29,869 nt of DNA from Micavibrio aeruginosavorus (GTDB taxonomy: Bacteria; Pseudomonadota; Alphaproteobacteria; Micavibrionales; Micavibrionaceae), in contig QFOT01000019.1 in assembly GCA_003241285.1 (NCBI GenBank), positions 1 to 29,869 on the forward strand, written 5' to 3'. Of the stretch, positions 7,847 to 16,352 are shown in pieces. How positions within the stretch are numbered: position 1 is the stretch's first letter; each line of letters starts with the position of its first letter. Under the pieces are notes generated by a model that saw only the letters and a list, made by a program, of their open reading frames with translations, searched no databases and had not been told where the DNA came from. The translations under genes and the position numbers were made by a program.

Positions 7847-9730
7847 TTATTTCCGGTGTTTATTCAAAATTTTGAACGCCTGTTTTATATTTTCGTTTGC
7901 TTCCCATGCTTCAAACGGCAAGGATAGTTTTTTGCTCCAGTTCCTGTATTCATTGGTCGTTCCTGGAATATTCTGAGGCAGGATTTCGCCCCATAAATCC
8001 TCCATATTGATAATGACGTGCTGGGCTGGTGATTGAGCCATTTTTTCTAGGATAGAATTCAAGTCATATTTTTTCCAATTAGGAATAATAATTTCCCGTT
8101 CCTTGGAAATTCTGCTTTTATCTTCCTCGCTGATAATACCATGTTCAGCTAATTTTTTTATATCTATGCCGTTAATGTAGGCGAATAAGGGGAACATATC
8201 GTGCGTGTTTATCCCTGCCATGACATCTTTTTCGATACTTTCAAAAGAATCATCCGGTTTTTCTTTCATAGAAAACTGCAAAAGCCACATGCGAAGGATA
8301 CCATGATTTTTCATGGCGTCATTGACAGCTTCGGGCACGGTTCCTAGGTTTTCGCCGATGAGGACCGCCTGATGCCGATAAGCCTCAAGGCAAGTGACGG
8401 CCAGCAAGGCATTAAAGGGATAATAAATATAGGCGCCTTTCGAGGCAGGCTTATTTTCTGGAATACAGTAAAGCCTGTATAGTGCCATGACATGATCGAT
8501 GCGCAGCATTTTTGCATAGCTGAAATAATGCTGAAGTGTGGCCCTGAAATAAGAAAACCTGTCTTTGATGATCGCATCAGGTTTTAAAGCTTTAAAACCC
8601 CAGTTCTGGCCATGGATGCCAAGAGGATCCGGCGGCGCGCCGACCGAAAAACCGTCTAGAAATAAATGGGCAAATTGCTGGGCATCGAAGCCGTTGACAT
8701 CCACTCCGACAGGATAATCGAGGTATAACTCGGCATATCCATTTTGCTGCAATCTTTTTAATTGAATATGGCAGGCATATTGAGCATAGAGATGAAATTT
8801 TTTTAAGTCTTCATTTCCTTGTGAGCGATAAGTCGTATATTCCTGGATATACGGCTTTTGGGACAGATATGCTTTGTATTCTGGTGTGCCTTCTGGGTTT
8901 TTTTCAAAGAACGCGTGAGCGGCTTTTTCCAACACAGTTTTCTTGAAGGAATAGGCTGTTTTATAATCTACATAATCCGAATTATCAGGATGCAGAAAGG
9001 CCGATTTTTCAGTTGATTCCGGTAAATTATTTACATCCAGAAATATTTCGTTCCAGAATAAACGAGTAAGGGGTGAATAGGGGCTATGGTTTGCATCTTG
9101 TCCTTCATGATCAACAGGCAGCAATGGTAAGGTTCCGACGAAGGTTCCGCCATGTCCATAAATAAATTTTGAAACATCGAGCAGTTCCTTATACCCGCCA
9201 ACTCCTTGATGAGCCGAACTGCGCAGCGCATACACGGGGGCGAAAATACCCCAGCTTTTCGCTTGAACTTCGATTTTTTGCGGCGCTGAAATAACAAGAC
9301 AGGATTTCCCGCCTAACTCGAAGTCGTAATATCCAAAATCAATTTTCTGTGATGTAGAAATTTTTATGCGGTAATATTTCTTATCCTCAAAAGTCCGTGT
9401 GATTCTGTCCTCGACGGTGAATATAACCGGAATGCAGCTATCATTTTCATTGATTAATTCCCCTTCGACTGTTTGATCGAAAGTTTCGCTGGAAATCCAG
9501 CTGACCGGAAAATAACCATCCCAACAGACTATGATTTTAGGCAATTTATCCTGAATGAGGTTTTTCCGCCTTTCATTAATAACCCCTTCACCAAATTCTT
9601 GACCGGTTAGCTCTTTTATTAACAGTTTCACGGTTTCTTCGTTCGGCTGTATTTGAGTCTTGTCCGGCCCCTCATAAGACAGGGCAATTCCACAGGCTCT
9701 GGCAGCTTGTCGAAGAGAATGGGGGAGCAT
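7847..9730 (-). CDS. malQ: 4-alpha-glucanotransferase (MalQ, amylomaltase)
   Basis: 627-aa GH77 enzyme that disproportionates maltodextrins, moving glucan chains between acceptors and releasing glucose. The first 150 or so residues form a poorly conserved N-terminal region, as in E. coli-type MalQ. The GH77 barrel then shows VGGYKELLDV, NHSPYSPLTRLFWNEIFLDV (about 214-233), APPDPLGIHGQNWG (about 365-378), LRIDHVMALYRLY with nucleophile Asp about 412, LIGENLGTVP with Glu about 460, and NTHDMFP with Asp about 511. It starts at 9730 with AGG 7 nt upstream. It is the first gene of the tight malQ-glgB-treZ-GH57-treY series and is separated from glgX by 342 bp. It likely recycles short oligomers left by debranching and by TreZ. 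The gene is visibly more AT-rich than ftsZ. Confidence 0.96.
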   Translation of the reverse strand: MLPHSLRQAARACGIALSYEGPDKTQIQPNEETVKLLIKELTGQEFGEGVINERRKNLIQDKLPKIIVCWDGYFPVSWISSETFDQTVEGELINENDSCIPVIFTVEDRITRTFEDKKYYRIKISTSQKIDFGYYDFELGGKSCLVISAPQKIEVQAKSWGIFAPVYALRSSAHQGVGGYKELLDVSKFIYGHGGTFVGTLPLLPVDHEGQDANHSPYSPLTRLFWNEIFLDVNNLPESTEKSAFLHPDNSDYVDYKTAYSFKKTVLEKAAHAFFEKNPEGTPEYKAYLSQKPYIQEYTTYRSQGNEDLKKFHLYAQYACHIQLKRLQQNGYAELYLDYPVGVDVNGFDAQQFAHLFLDGFSVGAPPDPLGIHGQNWGFKALKPDAIIKDRFSYFRATLQHYFSYAKMLRIDHVMALYRLYCIPENKPASKGAYIYYPFNALLAVTCLEAYRHQAVLIGENLGTVPEAVNDAMKNHGILRMWLLQFSMKEKPDDSFESIEKDVMAGINTHDMFPLFAYINGIDIKKLAEHGIISEEDKSRISKEREIIIPNWKKYDLNSILEKMAQSPAQHVIINMEDLWGEILPQNIPGTTNEYRNWSKKLSLPFEAWEANENIKQAFKILNKHRK

Positions 9731-10072
9731 AATCAGCCTGAAATTAAATAAATTTGAATATGGGTACTAACATTTTGATTTTAAATGAGTTCCGGGGAGA
9801 ATTCTATTTCAGTTCATGGAACTCTTGAGTTTTTTTTCTGTTCGTTATTTGAAACCCAAAAATCGGAGAATAATAATGTTTCATTCCCCGTCAGAAAAGC
9901 GTCCTTCGGGACGCCAGACCATGACAAATCCCTTCTGTATTTCACAGAAAGCGGCCCCTGATTTGGCAAAGCCTGACTTGGTAAAGATGGTTATCTCGCC
10001 TCCCGATCTTCGTTCCAGAAACCAATTCGTAAAATCGGCTTCAAACTGGAAAGCAACTCTTTGCGCTAATAT
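9731..10072. other. Gap between glgX and malQ; ambiguous small open frames
   Basis: 342 bp with no gene I can firmly support. On the minus strand the frame of glgX stays open for a little over 60 codons after its TAA (10075-10073), ending at a TGA near 9888. The extension has ordinary-looking codons but no ATG, GTG or TTG near its beginning, so it could only be expressed by stop readthrough, a rare start, or not at all. On the plus strand a 66-codon frame starts at 9876 with GGAG 7 nt upstream and overlaps the glgX stop by 4 nt. I recognise neither peptide. The hairpin at 9895-9914 lies within both. The part nearest malQ (9731-9860) is AT-rich and probably holds the malQ promoter, but I see no clear -35/-10 pair. 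Confidence 0.4.
9895..9914 (-). terminator. Possible intrinsic terminator after glgX
   Basis: Perfect 6-bp stem GCGTCC/GGACGC (9899-9904 with 9909-9914) closing a 4-base loop. On the minus strand it is followed by TTTT then CT (9898 downward). On the plus strand the loop is C(UUCG)G, an exceptionally stable tetraloop type, but no T-run follows there. It would end the glgX transcript about 160 nt past the stop. The U-run is short, so some readthrough into malQ is likely. Confidence 0.4.
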
Positions 10073-12253
10073 TTAACTAGCTGTCCTTAAGGCGAAGAGT
10101 AGCAAGGATCTTGCTGTAACATCGTAAGTATCGCCGATATTCACTATCGCTTCTTCGTCGTCGGGCAAATTAGTGTCTATTAATCGCTGCCAACCATTTC
10201 CTCCCGGACAATCTGGCAAGGTAAAATTTACCATATCAAAGTGGGAATTAAATACTAACAGAACTGTGATTTCTTTACCTTTTTGCAGAAGTCCTGTCGG
10301 TCTCGATCTTCCGTCAATTAGCATGCCAAAGCACTTGGCATTTTCGTTTTCCCAGTCATCCTGCTGCATTTCTGTACCATCGGCATCGATCCAGACCAAA
10401 TCCCTGACATCAACTTCCGGGTCATTCTCACCCGTTAAAAAGCGGCTGCGATGCAAAATAGGATAGTTGTGGCGCATTGCTGTCAGTTTCTGGATAAAGC
10501 GGATCAGAGAGTTTCCTTTATCTTTTAGCTCCCAATCAAGCCAGCTGATTTCATTATCTTGGCAATAAGCATTATTATTGCCTTTCTGGGTCCGGCCGAA
10601 TTCATCACCCGCCAAAATCATTGGTGTTCCTTGGGATAATAACAAAGTTGCCATCATATTGCGGATCTGGCGCTCCCTTAAGCGATTGATTTCTGGGTCG
10701 TCAGTCGGGCCTTCCGTTCCGCAATTCCATGACCTGTTGTCAGAATGACCATCTTTATTGTTCTCACCATTTTCTTCGTTATGGCGCTGCTCGAAAGTAA
10801 CGATATCATTCATAGTAAAGCCGTCATGTGCCGTAATGAAATTAACCGACGACCAGGGTTTTCGTCCGTATTCATTAAACAAATCGGCAGAAGCGCAAAG
10901 ACGAGGAGCAAGTTGCCCGACTGAAGCTTCGCCGTGCCAGAAATCCTTAACCGTATCACGGAATTTATCGTTCCATTCAGCCCAGCCAGGCGGGAAGCCG
11001 CCAACCTGATATCCGCCGGGACCGCAATCCCATGGTTCGGCGATAAGTTTCACAGTCGATAGAATGGGATCTTGCCTGCAGGCTTTCAAAAACCCTGATT
11101 GGTTATCAAAACCATTAGGCTCGCGGGCGAGAATAGTGCCAAGATCGAAACGGAAACCGTCGACATGCATTTCTTCGACCCAATAACGCAAGGAATCTGT
11201 GACCATTTGAAGCACGCGTGGATGGGTTACGTTAACTGTATTGCCTGTCCCAGTGTCATTGATATAAAAACGTTTTTCGTCCGGCATCAGCCGGTAATAA
11301 GAGGTGTTGTCTATTCCTTTAAATGAAAGAGTAGGTCCGCGCTCATTACCTTCCGCGGTGTGATTATATACGACGTCTAGAATAACTTCGAGCCCGGCAT
11401 CGTGAAATCTTGCCACCATTTCCTTAAATTCGCGCAGCGAATTGGCCTTGTCAGCGGCATAGCGCGGGTCGGGGGCAAAAAAACCGATTGAATTATATCC
11501 CCAATAATTGGTCAGACCTTTATCAAGAAGATAAGAATCGTTGATGAACGTATGAATGGGAAGCAGCTCAACCGTTGTAATGCCTAAAGACTTTATGTAG
11601 TCGATGACTTCTCTGTTCCCAAGCCCGGCATAAGTGCCACGAAGGTCTTGCGGCACACCCGGATGAAGCTTGGTAAAGCCTTTGACATGGGTTTCATAAA
11701 TGATTGTCTGATCCCACGGTATGTTTTTTCTTCCCGGCTGACCTTTCCAGTCAAATCCTGAATCGACCACGGCGCATTTGGGCATAAAAGGCGCGTTATC
11801 CCTCTCATCGAAAGTCAGATCGTCTTCAGTTTCAAGTTTGTAACCAAAACAGGCTGGATTCCATTCCAATTCACCTACATGAGCCTTGGCGTAGGGGTCG
11901 AGAACGAGTTTGTTGGGATTGAAACGGTGACCTTGCTCCGGCTCATATGGGCCGTGAACACGATAACCGTAGAGCATTCCTGGCTGTACACCTTCTATAT
12001 AGCCGTGCCAGATTTCATTCGTATATTCAGGCAAAGGAATTTTTTTGATTTCTTGAGTGCCGTCACTATTGAAAAGACAAAGCTCCACTTTCGTGGCATG
12101 AGCGGAAAAAAGAGCAAAATTTGTGCCTTTGCCATCCCAATGCGCGCCGATTGGATAGGGCAAGCCTTCCTTTACTCTGAAATCTGTCATTTCGTATGAA
12201 TTCTCTTCTAATGTGATTTCCAATATGGGCAAGCTAACCAAGTTTGCAGCCAT
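10073..12253 (-). CDS. glgX: Glycogen debranching enzyme (GlgX/TreX type)
   Basis: 726-aa GH13 isoamylase-type enzyme that hydrolyses alpha-1,6 branches in glycogen. In trehalose clusters it supplies linear maltodextrins to TreY and is then often called TreX. The CBM48 domain (GKGTNFALFSAHATKVELC) is followed by VILDVVYNHTAEGNERGP, VDGFRFDLGTILARE (nucleophile Asp about 370), LIAEPWDCGPGGYQVG (Glu about 406), ITAHDGFTMNDIVT (Asp about 477), and the C-terminal beta domain ending TARSLLLFAL, where the family normally ends. The start at 12253 is chosen for AGGA five bases upstream; ATG at 12292 has no such site. ATG at 12190 (MTDFRVKEGLPYPIG) is the other real option and would give 705 aa. It is divergent from glgC and separated from malQ by 342 bp. 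Confidence 0.95.
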   Translation of the reverse strand: MAANLVSLPILEITLEENSYEMTDFRVKEGLPYPIGAHWDGKGTNFALFSAHATKVELCLFNSDGTQEIKKIPLPEYTNEIWHGYIEGVQPGMLYGYRVHGPYEPEQGHRFNPNKLVLDPYAKAHVGELEWNPACFGYKLETEDDLTFDERDNAPFMPKCAVVDSGFDWKGQPGRKNIPWDQTIIYETHVKGFTKLHPGVPQDLRGTYAGLGNREVIDYIKSLGITTVELLPIHTFINDSYLLDKGLTNYWGYNSIGFFAPDPRYAADKANSLREFKEMVARFHDAGLEVILDVVYNHTAEGNERGPTLSFKGIDNTSYYRLMPDEKRFYINDTGTGNTVNVTHPRVLQMVTDSLRYWVEEMHVDGFRFDLGTILAREPNGFDNQSGFLKACRQDPILSTVKLIAEPWDCGPGGYQVGGFPPGWAEWNDKFRDTVKDFWHGEASVGQLAPRLCASADLFNEYGRKPWSSVNFITAHDGFTMNDIVTFEQRHNEENGENNKDGHSDNRSWNCGTEGPTDDPEINRLRERQIRNMMATLLLSQGTPMILAGDEFGRTQKGNNNAYCQDNEISWLDWELKDKGNSLIRFIQKLTAMRHNYPILHRSRFLTGENDPEVDVRDLVWIDADGTEMQQDDWENENAKCFGMLIDGRSRPTGLLQKGKEITVLLVFNSHFDMVNFTLPDCPGGNGWQRLIDTNLPDDEEAIVNIGDTYDVTARSLLLFALRTAS

Positions 12254-12272
12254 AGAGTTCCTGCCCGTTACA

Positions 12273-12292
12273 GCAAAATATTTGCACTGCAA
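12273..12292. promoter_or_regulatory. Overlapping small palindromes in the glgX-glgC divergent promoter region
   Basis: The 109-bp interval between the chosen glgX and glgC starts (12254-12362) contains GCAAA-ATA-TTTGC (12273-12285) overlapping TTGCA-C-TGCAA (12282-12292). Arms with GCAAA/TTTGC are seen in operators of LacI/GalR-type sugar regulators, so a shared control site is plausible. No regulator gene lies in the window, and I could not place convincing -35/-10 boxes. Confidence 0.3.
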
Positions 12293-12362
12293 TGGAACAT
12301 AATCTCTGAAATTTATGTTTTCGTATCAGGAGCTTAATTCCCGCGACATTTTGGAGATCTTA

Positions 12363-13661
12363 ATGCTAATGACTGTGCCTAAAGCATCAGACACGACGAG
12401 AGCGGGGTTTGGCCGCGATTTACGGCAGGCGCCTAAGAAGGCAATCGCGATTATTTTGGCCGGTGGGCGGGGTAGTCGCCTTATGGATTTAACAGATAAC
12501 AGGGCAAAGCCAGCTGTACATTTTGGTGGCAAGTTCCGCATTATCGACTTTGCTCTTTCCAACTGCATCAACTCAGGTTTTCGCCGGATCAGCGTTTTAA
12601 CCCAGTATAAATCCCATAGCCTTATGCGCCATATGCAGTATGGCTGGAATTTCCTGCGCGGTGAGATGGATGAATTTGTTGATATTATACCAGCCCAGCA
12701 ACGCATCGATGAAACGCATTGGTATCAGGGAACGGCTGATGCCGTCTTCCAGAACCTGGATATCCTGAAAAGCCATAAAGCTGAGTGGGTTTTGATTCTG
12801 GCTGGCGACCATGTTTATAAAATGGATTATTCCGTCATGCTTGAAGAGCATATTAAAAGTGGCGCAGATGTAACCATTCCATGTGTGGAAGTGCCGCGCA
12901 TGGATGCGACCGGCTTTGGCGTCATGCATATAGATGATGAAAGCCGCGTGGTCGATTTTCTTGAAAAACCCGCCGATCCGCCGGGAATGCCGGGCAAGCC
13001 GGACATGGCGCTGGCCAGCATGGGTATCTATGTTTTCAATACGAAATATCTTTTCAATGAATTGAAACGTGATGCCGAGGATCAGAACTCAAATCACGAC
13101 TTTGGCAAAGATCTTATTCCGCATGCCGTGAAAACGGCAAAAGTCATGGCGCATAATTTCTCCGACAGTTGCGTTCTCAGTAGCCCTGAAGCGGAAGCCT
13201 ATTGGCGCGATGTCGGGACTATTGATGCCTACTGGGAGGCCAATCTCGACTTGACGAATGTTATTCCTGAATTAGACCTCTATGATCCCGACTGGCCTAT
13301 TTTTACCTATCAGGATCAACTGCCGCCTGCGAAATTTGTATTCGATCAGAATACGCGCCGAGGGCATGCGGTAGACAGTATCGTCGCTAATGGCTGCATT
13401 GTATCCGGGTCGACGGTCAGGAAATCTCTTTTATTTAACAGCGTTCGCGTGCATTCTTATTGCGAAATCGAAGAAGCTGTTTTGCTGCCGGATGTGATCG
13501 TGAACCGTAATTGCCGCCTGAAGAAAGTTGTCGTTGACCGGGGGTGCGAAATTCCCGAAGGTCTGGTTGTCGGCGAAGATCCCGTGCTCGATGCAAAGCG
13601 TTTCTTCAGGACAGATAAAGGTGTAGTTTTGATCAATGGCGAAATGTTGAAAGCATTATAG
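12363..13661 (+). CDS. glgC: Glucose-1-phosphate adenylyltransferase (GlgC)
   Basis: 432-aa ADP-glucose pyrophosphorylase that makes ADP-glucose from glucose-1-phosphate and ATP, the committed step of glycogen synthesis. The nucleotidyltransferase N-terminus is clear: AIILAGGRGSRLMDLTDNRA, KPAVHFGGKFRIIDFALSNC, then WYQGTADAVFQN, LAGDHVYKMDY, FLEKP, SMGIYVFN and YWRDVGTIDAYWEANLDL. The C-terminal third is the left-handed beta-helix (SIVANGCIVSGSTVRKSLLF and following) involved in allostery. The start at 12363 is preceded by GGAG six bases upstream and gives almost the E. coli length (431 aa). The longer frame from 12315 lacks a good ribosome site. It runs into glgA 4 nt later. The FGGKFR segment is where activators such as fructose-1,6-bisphosphate act in relatives. 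Confidence 0.97.
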   Translation: MLMTVPKASDTTRAGFGRDLRQAPKKAIAIILAGGRGSRLMDLTDNRAKPAVHFGGKFRIIDFALSNCINSGFRRISVLTQYKSHSLMRHMQYGWNFLRGEMDEFVDIIPAQQRIDETHWYQGTADAVFQNLDILKSHKAEWVLILAGDHVYKMDYSVMLEEHIKSGADVTIPCVEVPRMDATGFGVMHIDDESRVVDFLEKPADPPGMPGKPDMALASMGIYVFNTKYLFNELKRDAEDQNSNHDFGKDLIPHAVKTAKVMAHNFSDSCVLSSPEAEAYWRDVGTIDAYWEANLDLTNVIPELDLYDPDWPIFTYQDQLPPAKFVFDQNTRRGHAVDSIVANGCIVSGSTVRKSLLFNSVRVHSYCEIEEAVLLPDVIVNRNCRLKKVVVDRGCEIPEGLVVGEDPVLDAKRFFRTDKGVVLINGEMLKAL

Positions 13662-13665
13662 ATAT

Positions 13666-15078
13666 ATGCGTGTTCTGTTTGTTACCAGCGAGATTTATCC
13701 CTTTGTCAAAACAGGGGGGCTGGGTGATGTCGCCGCTGCCCTTCCGGCGGCTTTGCTTGAAGAGAATGTGGATATAAGATTATTGGTGCCCGGATATGGT
13801 GCCATTTTGTCCAATCTGAAAAACAAAAAGATCTTCAGGAAATTGTCGTTATTTTATGGGCAAGCAAATGCCCGTATCTTAACCGGAACCCTGAATGGCA
13901 TTCGATCGTACGTTCTGGACTGCCCGGGATTTTATGAACGCGCAGGGCCCTATGGAGATGAAGACGGTATTGACTGGCCGGATAATCATCTGCGCTTCGC
14001 CGCGCTCTGCCGGGTTGCTGCCGATTTGCATTTATATGATCCGAACTGGCAACCGCAAATCGTTCATGGCAATGACTGGCAATGCGGATTGATATCCGCT
14101 TATTTGGCCTTGCGGGGCGAGGATCGGCCTAAATCAATCCTGACTATTCACAATATTGCCTATCAAGGGCTTTTTCCGCCATCCGTTCTGCCTGAAGTCA
14201 ATCTCCCCGTTGAGGCTTTTGCGACGAGCGGTGTTGAATTTTACGGAAAGGTTGGCTTTATGAAAGCGGGCCTGCATTATGCCGATAAGATAACGACGGT
14301 CAGTCCAACTTATGCGAAGGAAATTCAGCGCAGTGAATATGGCTGCGGTTTGGAGGGTTTGCTACGCGCGCGCGCGCATGACCTGGTTGGTATTTTAAAC
14401 GGCATAGATATGGACGTCTGGAATCCAGCGACAGATACTCAGTTGGCAGCGGCTTATAATGAAAAAAACTTAAAAGATAAATTAAAGAATAAAAAATCAT
14501 TGCTCGCAGAATGCGGCTTGATTGTGCATGACGATCTTCCGGTTTTCGGTGTCATTAGCCGACTGGTTTCACAAAAAGGTCTTGATCTTCTTGTGAAGGC
14601 CGCGCCGGAGGTCTTAAAAATGGGCGCTGGCTTTGTCATTCTTGGTTCGGGCGATCAGGCGCTGGAAAAACAATTCAGGGAGTTGTCCGCCGCTTGGCCG
14701 GCGCAGGTTTTCCTGTCAACGGATTATGATGAGCAGCTCGCCCATAAAATAATCGCGGGTGCTGATGTGGTTGTTATCCCCTCTCGTTTCGAGCCTTTCG
14801 GTCTTGTTCAGCTATATGCCCTGCGCTATGGGACGCTGCCGATAGTCAGAAACACAGGCGGGCTTGCTGACAGCGTGATCGAAGATAAGGAAAATTCGAC
14901 GGGATTCGTATTCGATCTGGCGACAGTGACCTCCCTGTCCGAGGCCCTGATCCGGGCCTGTGCCCTCTACCGCTCTCCGGCGCATTGGAAGAAGAGACAG
15001 ATCAAGGCCATGGCGCAGGATTTCAGCTGGCTGGCTTCTGCCAAAAGATATGTCGAGCTTTATCAGGAACTTCTTTAA
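13666..15078 (+). CDS. glgA: Glycogen synthase (GlgA)
   Basis: 470-aa GT5 glycosyltransferase that adds glucose from ADP-glucose to alpha-1,4 glucan ends. The GT-B fold is visible: N-terminal MRVLFVTSEIYPFVKTGGLG (Lys 15 in the KTGGLGDV ADP-glucose loop), HGNDWQCGL (about 134-142), LTIHNIAYQG, then C-terminal GVISRLVSQKGLDLL (Arg about 299, Lys about 304) and IPSRFEPFGLVQLYALRYGT (catalytic Glu about 376) with NTGGLADSV. Length matches the family. The ATG is 4 nt past the glgC stop with no strong ribosome site of its own, suggesting coupling to glgC. No clear terminator separates it from the following dehydrogenase. Confidence 0.97.
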   Translation: MRVLFVTSEIYPFVKTGGLGDVAAALPAALLEENVDIRLLVPGYGAILSNLKNKKIFRKLSLFYGQANARILTGTLNGIRSYVLDCPGFYERAGPYGDEDGIDWPDNHLRFAALCRVAADLHLYDPNWQPQIVHGNDWQCGLISAYLALRGEDRPKSILTIHNIAYQGLFPPSVLPEVNLPVEAFATSGVEFYGKVGFMKAGLHYADKITTVSPTYAKEIQRSEYGCGLEGLLRARAHDLVGILNGIDMDVWNPATDTQLAAAYNEKNLKDKLKNKKSLLAECGLIVHDDLPVFGVISRLVSQKGLDLLVKAAPEVLKMGAGFVILGSGDQALEKQFRELSAAWPAQVFLSTDYDEQLAHKIIAGADVVVIPSRFEPFGLVQLYALRYGTLPIVRNTGGLADSVIEDKENSTGFVFDLATVTSLSEALIRACALYRSPAHWKKRQIKAMAQDFSWLASAKRYVELYQELL

Positions 15079-15093
15079 CCACCTTTGGGTTGG

Positions 15094-15117
15094 CCCTTCG
15101 ATAATAAATTAGAAGGG
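15094..15117 (+). promoter_or_regulatory. Short inverted repeat covering the ribosome site of the dehydrogenase gene
   Basis: CCCTTC (15094-15099) can pair with GAAGGG (15112-15117) across a 12-nt AT-rich loop. The right arm contains the purine-rich sequence most likely to serve as ribosome site for the ATG at 15127. The stem is only 6 bp, so any masking effect would be modest. Confidence 0.25.
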
Positions 15118-15126
15118 ATAAGCTAA

Positions 15127-16323
15127 ATGAGAGCTCTTGTGTGGGAAGGTCGTTATGATGTTCAGATCCAAAATGTTCCCGATCCTACTATCCAGGAACC
15201 TACTGATATTATTATCAAGGTAACGAAAACCGCGATTTGCGGCTCCGATCTTCACCTTCTTGATAGCTATGTTGTTGAAATGGAAAAAGGCGACATTCTT
15301 GGCCATGAATTTATGGGCGAAGTTGTCGAGATCGGATCTGCCGTCACCAAATTTAATATCGGCGACCGTGTTGTCGTCCCTTTTACGATATCCTGCGGCG
15401 AATGCTTCTTCTGTAATAAAGAATTATATTCGGCTTGTGAAACAAGCAATCCAGACGCTGAGAAACAAGCTAAACTCATGGGGCACGCTGGTGCCGGATT
15501 ATTCGGCTATTCTCACCTCTTGGGCGGTTATGCGGGCGGTCAGGCTGAGTATGTCCGTGTGCCTTTTGCAGATGTCGGCCCAATAAAAATTCCGGACGGG
15601 CTTGATGATGAAAAAGTCTTGTTTCTATCTGATATATATCCGACTGCATGGATGGCAGCAGAAAATGCAGGTATTGAACCGGGCGATACGGTCGCTGTAT
15701 GGGGCTGTGGTCCGGTTGGACTTCTCACTCAAAAATGCGCTTGGATGCAAGGCGCTGGTCGCGTAATCGCAATTGATCATGTGCCGGAACGCCTGGCTCT
15801 GGCGCGTACACAATGTCAATCCGAAACTATCGATTTCATGGAAACGGATGTGAATGACGCTTTGAATGAAATGACAGGCGGGCGCGGACCGGATCGCTGC
15901 ATCGATGCGGTTGGCGCTGAAGCGCATGGTCTTGGAAGCACGGAGGCTGTTGTCGATCGCGTAAAAGCGCTGGTTGGTCTTGGTACGGATCGCTTGACAT
16001 CTTTGCGCCAGGCCGTTTTTAACTGCAGAACCGCTGGGACAGTTTCAGTTCCGGGCGTTTATTTCGGTTTTGCCGATAAATTTCCTGTCGGCAGCTTTGT
16101 CGGTAAAGGCCTGACCCTTAAAACAGGGCAAACGCATGTTCAAAAATATACGAAGCAGCTATTGAATTATATTCAGGAAGGTAAAATTGATCCCTCTTTC
16201 ATTATTACGCACCGTGTCAGTCTTGAAGATGCACCAACCGCATATAAAATATTTAAGGAGAAAGATGACAATTGTATCAAAGTTGTTATGACGCCGGGTG
16301 CGGAAAAAGTGCTTTCTGCTTAA
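15127..16323 (+). CDS. Zinc-dependent medium-chain alcohol dehydrogenase (FDH-like group)
   Basis: 398-aa medium-chain dehydrogenase/reductase. Catalytic zinc ligands fit Cys38 (AICGSD) and His60-Glu61 (ILGHEFMGEV). A structural zinc is held by the Cys cluster CGECFFCNKELYSAC (about 90-104). The Rossmann nucleotide site is VAVWGCGPVGLL (about 189-200), followed by AIDHVPERLALA, whose Asp favours NAD(H). The length and the segments DIYPTAWMAAENAGI and GGQAEYVRVPFADVG resemble the glutathione-independent formaldehyde dehydrogenase-like subgroup, whose substrates vary. I therefore do not name a substrate. It lies 48 nt after glgA on the same strand and may be cotranscribed, but nothing in the sequence ties it to glycogen metabolism. 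Confidence 0.9.
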   Translation: MRALVWEGRYDVQIQNVPDPTIQEPTDIIIKVTKTAICGSDLHLLDSYVVEMEKGDILGHEFMGEVVEIGSAVTKFNIGDRVVVPFTISCGECFFCNKELYSACETSNPDAEKQAKLMGHAGAGLFGYSHLLGGYAGGQAEYVRVPFADVGPIKIPDGLDDEKVLFLSDIYPTAWMAAENAGIEPGDTVAVWGCGPVGLLTQKCAWMQGAGRVIAIDHVPERLALARTQCQSETIDFMETDVNDALNEMTGGRGPDRCIDAVGAEAHGLGSTEAVVDRVKALVGLGTDRLTSLRQAVFNCRTAGTVSVPGVYFGFADKFPVGSFVGKGLTLKTGQTHVQKYTKQLLNYIQEGKIDPSFIITHRVSLEDAPTAYKIFKEKDDNCIKVVMTPGAEKVLSA

Positions 16324-16352
16324 TATTAAGGTGGCTAGATAAAGGTCTTATT

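Noticed and set aside
12315..12362. Earlier start for glgC at 12315
   Set aside because: No ribosome site, and the extra 16 residues are not typical; 12363 has GGAG at good spacing and the expected length.
14364..14377. Alternating CG run in glgA (a similar one lies near the start of ligA)
   Set aside because: It simply encodes alternating Arg and Ala in frame; no evidence of slippage or a regulatory role.
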